DNA from: CADEEN01 sp031379365
Lineage (GTDB): Bacteria; Pseudomonadota; Gammaproteobacteria; Burkholderiales; Burkholderiaceae_C
DNA: 11,058 nt
Assembly (NCBI GenBank): GCA_031379365.1
Contig: JANNFB010000114.1
Coordinates: 1-11,058 of the forward strand
Reading direction: 5' to 3'
Part shown: positions 7,020 to 11,058 of the stretch, piece after piece
How positions within the stretch are numbered: position 1 is the first letter of the stretch
Layout: each line of letters starts with the position of its first letter
Position numbers and translations under genes: made by a program
The notes under the pieces: generated by a model
What the model was told of the DNA's origin: nothing
The model's input: only the letters and a program-made list of their open reading frames with translations
Database searches by the model: none

Positions 7020-7783
7020 TGCTGGTTGCGCTTGGATTCGTCGTCGCCGTCAGCTGCACGCGCGGCGGCGGCGCCTTGCGCGCCTCGCTTGGGCAACAGC
7101 GTCTTGCTGTCGACGAAGCCGGGTGTCGCCGCAACCTTGGGCAGACCCGCCTGCTGATGCAGCGGCGGCGTGGTGGGCTTGGACACGAGGTTGGTCGTTG
7201 CGCCGGCCCCCCGCTGCACGACCGTCGGGCCCACCGGCTGGGGCGCCAGCGCTGAAGGCGTCCTCATCGCATTGGCTTTCGAGTGCGCGGCGCCGCCGGC
7301 GGTGCCGCTGCGGGGGTCAGGCGGCGAGGCGGGTCGCGCACGGTCGGACTGCTCGGCGAGGGCGCGGCGCTGATCTGCGGGAAGCGCGCGGTAGGCTTCC
7401 CACTGTTGTTGGCGTTCTTGCGGGCTGAGCTGGCGGGCTTCCTGGAAGTTCAGGCGTGCCGCGGCTCGTTCCTGCGGCGACAGTCGCGACCAATCGGACA
7501 AGCGCTGCTGAACCCGGCTCCGATCGTCGGCGGGCATGGCGGGGAACCGGTTCGCGACCTCGGCCCACTTCTGTTGTTGTCCTGGGGCGATTGCTTTCCA
7601 GTCACGCTCCAGGGGCGCCAGAACGCTGCGCTGCGCAGGGCTCAGGCTGCCCCAAGCAATCGGGCCCGTGGCCTGCAAGCCTTGCCCAAATGCCGCACCT
7701 GCGATCACCAAACCAAGGCCAGCCAAGGCACCACGAACTTGGCGCATCCAGGCAGTCGACAGCGTGCGCAGTCTGGCAGTCAC
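7016..7783 (-). CDS. DUF3106 exported protein with 18-residue helical repeats
   Basis: A 255-aa protein of unknown function (PF11304-like). A basic start followed by a hydrophobic stretch (about 18-34, ending GAAFGQ) is a probable signal peptide, so it should act in the periplasm. Residues 47-142 form a regular repeat of 18 residues beginning L/I/M-S/P/A-P: units start at 47, 65, 83, 101 and 119 (the last is 15 long), then a partial unit from 134. Each starts like LSPQER and carries hydrophobic or aromatic positions later. Residues 150-235 are Pro/Ala/Thr-rich, low complexity and probably unfolded, and the C-terminus is polar. The repeated LSPxER motif recalls the LTxxQ motif of the periplasmic Spy/CpxP family, an analogy rather than shown homology. 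I take the GTG at 7783, which overlaps the DUF3619 stop (GTGA); the ATG at 7747 is an alternative that would shorten the signal peptide's basic part. Confidence 0.85.
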   Translation of the reverse strand: MTARLRTLSTAWMRQVRGALAGLGLVIAGAAFGQGLQATGPIAWGSLSPAQRSVLAPLERDWKAIAPGQQQKWAEVANRFPAMPADDRSRVQQRLSDWSRLSPQERAAARLNFQEARQLSPQERQQQWEAYRALPADQRRALAEQSDRARPASPPDPRSGTAGGAAHSKANAMRTPSALAPQPVGPTVVQRGAGATTNLVSKPTTPPLHQQAGLPKVAATPGFVDSKTLLPKRGAQGAAAARAADGDDESKRNQQ

Positions 7784-8238
7784 GGACGCGCGGTTCTCAG
7801 GAACTCGACAAAGCCGCGGTCTCGATAGGCCTCGGGCGGCAAATCGTCAGCCAGGATGGCAGCGTCGACGTCCACCGCTGCATCGATTTGCGAGCGTGAG
7901 TATTGGTTCTCGATCAGCACCAAGCCAGCCAACAAGACCGCGAGGGGAACCAGTGATCCCAGGCGCAGCCACCAGGGTGTCATTTGGGAATCCGGGTCGC
8001 CTGCCAACACGGCGGCGCCGCCTGCCGAACCGAGGATGGCGGGTGCCGCGACCCGCTGGGTCTTTCGCGCCATGGCCAAGGCCTGTTCACGCGCGAAACT
8101 CAGCCGCGCCTCAATGTCGGGACTGACGGCCTCAAGTTGGTGCTCGGTCAGTGCCGCCGCAAAACGCATGGCCAATCGCGTTTGCACCGCTTCGGGGCTG
8201 CTCGATTTGTAGAGGGTGGATCCAGGTGCTTGTTTCAT
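7780..8238 (-). CDS. DUF3619 single-pass membrane protein, candidate anti-sigma factor
   Basis: A 152-aa protein of unknown function. The first 90 residues are soluble and helical with no signal peptide (LAMRFAAALTEHQLEAVSPDIEARL, then MARKTQ). They are followed by one membrane segment (about 92-109, ending LVLIE) and a short C-terminal part. The C-terminus carries the family's conserved acidic block DVDAAILADDLPPEAY (123-138) and GFVEFL (142-147). I start at ATG 8238, which overlaps the sigma-factor TGA by 4 nt. The frame opens at 8322, but that longer version lies within the sigma gene. Its place directly after a sigma gene, with a cytosolic N-terminus and one membrane pass, is typical of anti-sigma factors. 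I see no zinc-binding HxxxCxxC motif, so if it is an anti-sigma factor it is not a ZAS type. The role is inferred. Confidence 0.85.
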   Translation of the reverse strand: MKQAPGSTLYKSSSPEAVQTRLAMRFAAALTEHQLEAVSPDIEARLSFAREQALAMARKTQRVAAPAILGSAGGAAVLAGDPDSQMTPWWLRLGSLVPLAVLLAGLVLIENQYSRSQIDAAVDVDAAILADDLPPEAYRDRGFVEFLRTARP

Positions 8239-8804
8239 AGCGTGACTCCCTTGGTGCGCAGCGCCTTGGCCAGTGCATGTACAGCCCGGGAACAGTGCGT
8301 TTTTACACTGCCTTCCGAGCACCCCATGACCGACGCGGTTTCTGCTACATCCAGTTCCTCCCAGTAACGTAGCAAGAATGCTTCCCGTTGACGCGCCGGC
8401 AATTGGCCGATGTGCTCCTCGATCAGCTTCAAGGTCTGCGTGCGGCTGACGGTGTCTGCTGCGTTCTCGGTGCTGGTCTGGCCATCAGAGGTGTCGAGCA
8501 ACTCAAGCAGGTCGAAGTCGCCACCCTCATCATCAGCGCCGTCGAAGTCCCCGAGGTTGACAAACAGGGCATTGCGCACTTTCTGGCGCCGAAACCAGTC
8601 CATCGTTGCGTTGGACAGGATGCGCTGAAAGATCAGCGGCAGTTCGGCCGGCGGTCGATCGACGTATTTCTCGGCCAGCCGGATCATGGCGTCCTGCACG
8701 ATGTCCAGTGCAGCGTCGTCATTGCGCACCGTGTACGCGGTGCGTTTGAAGGCGCGTTTCTCGACGCTCTTGAGGAAGTCTGAGAGTTCTTTGTCGGTGG
8801 CCAA
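8235..8804 (-). CDS. Sigma-70 family (ECF-like) RNA polymerase sigma factor
   Basis: A 189-aa sigma factor with regions 2 and 4 only, which directs RNA polymerase to a small promoter set. Region 2 spans about 13-76, with AALDIVQDAMIRLAE (31-45) and the region-2.4-like ILSNATMDWFRRQK (62-75). Region 4 spans about 124-184, with LPARQREAFLLRYWEELDVAETASVMG (135-161) and the recognition helix CSEGSVKTHCSRAVHALAKAL (162-182). The linker is odd: residues 78-120 have 12 acidic and no basic residues. The start is TTG at 8804: the frame stops at 8859 upstream with no ATG between, and MATDKELSDFLK fits the family N-terminus. There is no Shine-Dalgarno. Its stop overlaps DUF3619 by 4 nt. It heads a cluster with candidate regulators, and autoregulation is likely but not shown. 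Confidence 0.9.
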   Translation of the reverse strand: MATDKELSDFLKSVEKRAFKRTAYTVRNDDAALDIVQDAMIRLAEKYVDRPPAELPLIFQRILSNATMDWFRRQKVRNALFVNLGDFDGADDEGGDFDLLELLDTSDGQTSTENAADTVSRTQTLKLIEEHIGQLPARQREAFLLRYWEELDVAETASVMGCSEGSVKTHCSRAVHALAKALRTKGVTL

Positions 8805-8817
8805 GACGGCTTGGGCG

Positions 8818-8835
8818 CGGGGCGCGAGGCCCCCG
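8818..8835 (-). other. GC-rich hairpin before the sigma-factor start
   Basis: On the minus strand CGGGGGC and GCGCCCCG pair around a CTC loop (7 bp with one bulged G), ending 13 nt before the TTG start. With no Shine-Dalgarno and a TTG codon, this leader looks poor for translation initiation. Any regulatory use is inferred. Confidence 0.35.
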
Positions 8836-8852
8836 GCATGGGAGCGCGGCGG

Positions 8853-8861
8853 ATTATGTCA
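8853..8861 (-). promoter_or_regulatory. Candidate extended -10 promoter of the sigma-factor cluster
   Basis: TGACATAAT on the minus strand fits TGnTATAAT with one mismatch. It predicts a start near 8846 and a leader of about 42 nt before the TTG. There is no clear -35 at 16-18 nt. The surrounding 11-mer AATGACATAAT is identical to that upstream of nadE. Confidence 0.45.
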
Positions 8862-8907
8862 TTGCGTCGAGCCGGGCTTTTTGGCCATAAACCCGACCCG
8901 CCGACGG

Positions 8908-8916
8908 TGCCATAAT
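8908..8916 (+). promoter_or_regulatory. Candidate extended -10 promoter of ilvB
   Basis: TGCCATAAT fits TGnTATAAT with one mismatch. It predicts a start near 8923 and a leader of about 140 nt, long for a simple gene. It faces the sigma-gene element, CATAAT inverted to CATAAT 52 nt apart. I see no leader peptide rich in Leu, Ile or Val and no hairpin followed by a T-run in the leader. Confidence 0.45.
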
Positions 8917-9051
8917 GCCGGCCCGCACAAGGTTTTTGGTCTCAGTTGGCTGTCCCGACCCGGGCGCCCAAGTTATGACTGCGCAGGTCCCGCATCCGCC
9001 TCACAAGGGCGCGAGAAGGGGCACCGATGGATTTTCGTTAGAGAAATTCGC

Positions 9052-9056
9052 AAAGG
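9052..9056 (+). promoter_or_regulatory. Ribosome binding site of ilvB
   Basis: AAAGG, 6 nt before the ATG at 9063. It favours this start over a second in-frame ATG at 9069, which would be 12 nt away. Confidence 0.55.
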
Positions 9057-9062
9057 TTCGAA

Positions 9063-10853
9063 ATGGACATGTCTGCCGCAGAAGTCAAGCGTGCCGCGTC
9101 GGCGCAGCTTGCTTCTTCTCCCGCCTCCCTCCCTCAGCAGCGCGAGCCCAACGGCTCCGAGATTCTCGTTCGCTGCCTGCAGGCCGAAGGTGTCGAGTTC
9201 CTCTGGGGCTATCCCGGGGGCGCTGTGCTCTATATCTACGATGCCCTGTACAAGCAGGAGACCATCCAGCATGTGTTGGTGCGCCATGAACAGGCGGCCG
9301 TGCACGCCGCCGACGGCTACGCTCGGGCGACCGGCCAGGTGGGTGTCGCGCTGGTCACGTCTGGCCCGGGTGTCACAAATGCCGTGACCGGCATTGCCAC
9401 CGCCTACATGGACTCGATCCCGATGGTCATCATCACCGGGCAGGTGCCGACCCCGGCCATTGGCCTGGACGCCTTTCAGGAGTGCGACACGGTCGGCATC
9501 ACGCGCCCGATCGTCAAGCACAACTTCCTGGTCAAGGATGTTCGCGACTTGGCCCTGACGATCAAGAAAGCGTTTCACATCGCCCGCACTGGACGTCCGG
9601 GCCCGGTGGTGGTCGACATCCCCAAGGATGTGTCGCTGAAGACGGCGCCCTTTCATTACCCGGAGCGCGTGGAGATGCGCTCCTACAACCCGGTCAGGAA
9701 GGGCCACGGCGGCCAGATTCGCAAGGCGGTGCAGTTGCTGTTGGCGGCGAAGCGCCCCTACATCTACACCGGTGGCGGGGTCATTCTGGGCGAAGCGTCG
9801 GCCGAACTGCGTGAACTGGTGCACATGTTGGGCGCGCCTTGCACCAACACGCTGATGGGCTTGGGTGCCATTGCGGCGAGCGATCCGCAGTTTCTGGGCA
9901 TGCTCGGCATGCACGGGACCTACGAAGCCAACATGACCATGCAGAACTGCGATGTGCTGTTGGCCGTGGGGGCTCGCTTCGACGACCGGGTGATCGGCAA
10001 CCCGCAGCACTTCGCGTCTGTGCAGCGCAAAATCATCCACGTCGACATCGACCCGTCGAGCATCTCCAAGCGCGTCAAGGTCGACATTCCCATCGTGGGC
10101 GACGTGAAGGAGGTTCTGCAGGAACTGATCACCCAGGTTCGCGAGGCGCAGGCACGGCCCGACAAGGACGCGTTGAACGTCTGGTGGAAGCAAGTCAACG
10201 AGTGGCGCAAGCGCGATTGCCTGGCCTACAAGCCAAGCGATGACGTGATCAAGCCGCAGATGGTCGTCGACAAGCTCTGGCAGTTGACTAAGGACAGCGA
10301 CGCTTACATCACCAGCGACGTGGGTCAGCACCAGATGTGGGCAGCGCAGTATTACCGGTTCGACCAGCCGCGGCGCTGGATCAATTCGGGCGGCTTGGGC
10401 ACGATGGGCGTGGGCCTGCCCTACGCCATGGGCATCAAGCTGGCGAAGCCGCAGGCTGATGTGTTCTGCATCACGGGCGAGGGCTCGATCCAGATGTGCA
10501 TTCAGGAGCTCTCGACCTGTCAGCAGTACCGCACGCCCGTGAAGATCGTCTCCCTCAACAACCGCTACCTGGGCATGGTGCGCCAATGGCAGCAGCTCGA
10601 TTACGGCAGCCGGTACTCGCACAGCTACATGGATGCGTTGCCCGATTTCGTGAAGCTGGCCGAGGCCTATGGCCATGTCGGCATCCTGGTCGAGCGCCCG
10701 CAGGACGTCGAGCCGGCCTTGCGCGAGGCAATCCGCTTGAAGGACCGGACCGTTTTCCTCGACATCCGCACCGACCCCACCGAGAACGTCTGGCCCATGG
10801 TCAAGGCGGGCCAAGGGATTTCTGAAATGCTGCTCGGCTCCGAGGATCTGTAG
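9063..10853 (+). CDS. ilvB: Acetolactate synthase, catalytic (large) subunit
   Basis: This ThDP-, Mg2+- and FAD-dependent enzyme makes 2-acetolactate or acetohydroxybutyrate from pyruvate (and 2-oxobutyrate), the first common step of valine, leucine and isoleucine synthesis. It is 596 aa, a normal length. After an Ala/Ser-rich lead of about 29 residues come GYPGGAVLYIYDALY (49-63) and VRHEQAAVHAADGYAR (73-88) with catalytic E76. These are followed by TSGPGVTNAVTGIATAYMDS (99-118), the central FAD domain with VGARFDDRV, and the ThDP domain with GEGSIQM (472-478) ending in SLNN (497-500). The family's GDG is GEG here, a conservative change that I believe is usual in betaproteobacteria. MVRQWQ in the C-terminal part is also typical. 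It resembles IlvI as much as IlvB of E. coli, so 'ilvI' would be an equally valid name. The small subunit follows after 161 nt. Confidence 0.95.
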   Translation: MDMSAAEVKRAASAQLASSPASLPQQREPNGSEILVRCLQAEGVEFLWGYPGGAVLYIYDALYKQETIQHVLVRHEQAAVHAADGYARATGQVGVALVTSGPGVTNAVTGIATAYMDSIPMVIITGQVPTPAIGLDAFQECDTVGITRPIVKHNFLVKDVRDLALTIKKAFHIARTGRPGPVVVDIPKDVSLKTAPFHYPERVEMRSYNPVRKGHGGQIRKAVQLLLAAKRPYIYTGGGVILGEASAELRELVHMLGAPCTNTLMGLGAIAASDPQFLGMLGMHGTYEANMTMQNCDVLLAVGARFDDRVIGNPQHFASVQRKIIHVDIDPSSISKRVKVDIPIVGDVKEVLQELITQVREAQARPDKDALNVWWKQVNEWRKRDCLAYKPSDDVIKPQMVVDKLWQLTKDSDAYITSDVGQHQMWAAQYYRFDQPRRWINSGGLGTMGVGLPYAMGIKLAKPQADVFCITGEGSIQMCIQELSTCQQYRTPVKIVSLNNRYLGMVRQWQQLDYGSRYSHSYMDALPDFVKLAEAYGHVGILVERPQDVEPALREAIRLKDRTVFLDIRTDPTENVWPMVKAGQGISEMLLGSEDL

Positions 10854-10868
10854 GACCAGCCCAAGCGC

Positions 10869-10904
10869 AGGCTCTGGGCGGCGTTACCGCGCCGCCCGGG
10901 ACCT
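10869..10904 (+). other. Strong hairpin in the ilvB-ilvN spacer
   Basis: GGGCGGCG (10876-10883) pairs perfectly with CGCCGCCC (10890-10897) around a TTACCG loop. Pairing continues outward to 10869 and 10904 with two G-T pairs and one mismatch, giving about 15 positions. No T-run follows, so it does not look like an intrinsic terminator. The rest of the 161-nt spacer (10854-11014) shows no gene. A role in mRNA stability, processing or subunit ratio is possible but inferred. Confidence 0.6.
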
Positions 10905-11003
10905 GCTCCGCCGCTGTCCTGACACCCGGAGATTCTTCCAACCCAGATCGAACCGCGTTGCCAAGCCCTGCCGATCACCGTCGGCCCGAGTGAAGAGCGC
11001 GCC

Positions 11004-11007
11004 AGGA
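11004..11007 (+). promoter_or_regulatory. Ribosome binding site of the acetolactate synthase small subunit
   Basis: AGGA, 7 nt before the ATG at 11015. It supports that start. Confidence 0.6.
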
Positions 11008-11014
11008 CGAAGAC

Positions 11015-11058
11015 ATGAAACACATCATTGCGCTGCTGCTCGAGAACGAGCCGGGCGC
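11015..11058 (+). CDS. ilvN: Acetolactate synthase, regulatory (small) subunit (partial, N-terminus only)
   Basis: Only 14 codons and two bases are in the window: MKHIIALLLENEPG. This is the classic start of the small subunit, the first strand of its ACT domain, which binds valine for feedback inhibition and activates the catalytic subunit. The name ilvH is used for the same gene in some genomes. Its position directly after ilvB on the same strand supports the call. The Shine-Dalgarno AGGA is well placed. Nothing can be said about the rest; ilvC would be expected downstream in this lineage. Confidence 0.88.
   Translation, partial: MKHIIALLLENEPG

Noticed and set aside
8239..8322. Longer DUF3619 start
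   Set aside because: It would overlap the sigma gene by 88 nt. The ATG at 8238 gives the usual 4-nt coupling and a family-like N-terminus.
8837..8839. ATG upstream of the sigma gene on the minus strand
   Set aside because: It is out of frame with the sigma coding sequence (35 nt away), so it cannot be its start.
8915..9062. Branched-chain leader peptide for ilvB attenuation
   Set aside because: The short frames at 8915, 8975 and 9027 do not contain runs of Leu, Val or Ile codons.
8973..10814. 613-codon open frame on the minus strand
   Set aside because: It is antisense to ilvB, with a composition typical of a GC-rich mirror frame and no recognisable domain. Its length alone is not evidence.
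10876..10897. Intrinsic terminator after ilvB
   Set aside because: The stem is strong, but the following bases are GGGACCTGCTCC with no T-run, and the partner subunit gene follows on the same strand.
1..11058. CRISPR arrays, insertion sequences, tRNA or rRNA genes
   Set aside because: I saw no spaced direct repeats, transposase motifs, terminal inverted repeats or tRNA-like cloverleaf sequences. Short direct repeats such as AGGCCCGG at 1476 and 1500 are expected by chance in GC-rich DNA.

Overview
The window is GC-rich and looks like a core chromosomal segment of a betaproteobacterium, most likely order Burkholderiales. The pointers are the protein sequences (a nadE-glnB pair, a GEG-type acetolactate synthase, and the DUF3619/DUF3106 families next to an ECF-like sigma factor) and the tight gene packing. 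I cannot name the genus from sequence alone. There are no mobile elements, CRISPR arrays, tRNA or rRNA genes that I can see.

Layout. Positions 1-1452 (minus) hold the N-terminal two thirds of a membrane-bound, proton-pumping pyrophosphatase (hppA). It is divergent from the soluble inorganic pyrophosphatase ppa (1664-2203, plus). Convergent with ppa, only 3 nt away, is a FemAB-like/GNAT-fold protein of family PF04339 (2207-3373, minus). Its start codon lies 21 nt from that of the divergent nadE (3395-5086, plus), which is followed by glnB (5120-5458, plus), the PII nitrogen signal protein. The glnB stop overlaps the stop of a convergent LOG-family phosphoribohydrolase (5455-6036, minus).

From 8804 down to 5455 on the minus strand runs a six-gene cluster: a sigma factor (8804-8235), a DUF3619 single-pass membrane protein, a DUF3106 exported repeat protein, an RDD membrane protein, dgkA (diacylglycerol kinase) and the LOG gene. 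The first four genes overlap by 4 nt (ATGA or GTGA junctions), and dgkA and LOG are 2 nt apart. Divergent from the sigma gene, ilvB (9063-10853, plus) encodes the catalytic subunit of acetolactate synthase. It is followed, after a 161-nt hairpin-bearing spacer, by the first codons of the regulatory subunit (11015 onward).

How the genes work together. hppA and ppa both consume pyrophosphate from biosynthesis, one conserving energy and one not. nadE makes NAD from glutamine nitrogen, and glnB senses nitrogen and carbon status, so the pair links cofactor synthesis to nitrogen supply. The ilv genes start branched-chain amino acid synthesis. The most interesting and least characterised part is the sigma/DUF3619/DUF3106/RDD unit. 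Its architecture (sigma factor, single-pass membrane protein with a cytosolic N-terminus, exported helical-repeat protein) resembles envelope-stress and metal-sensing sigma systems such as CnrH-CnrY-CnrX. This is an inference from layout and protein architecture, not from a known function.
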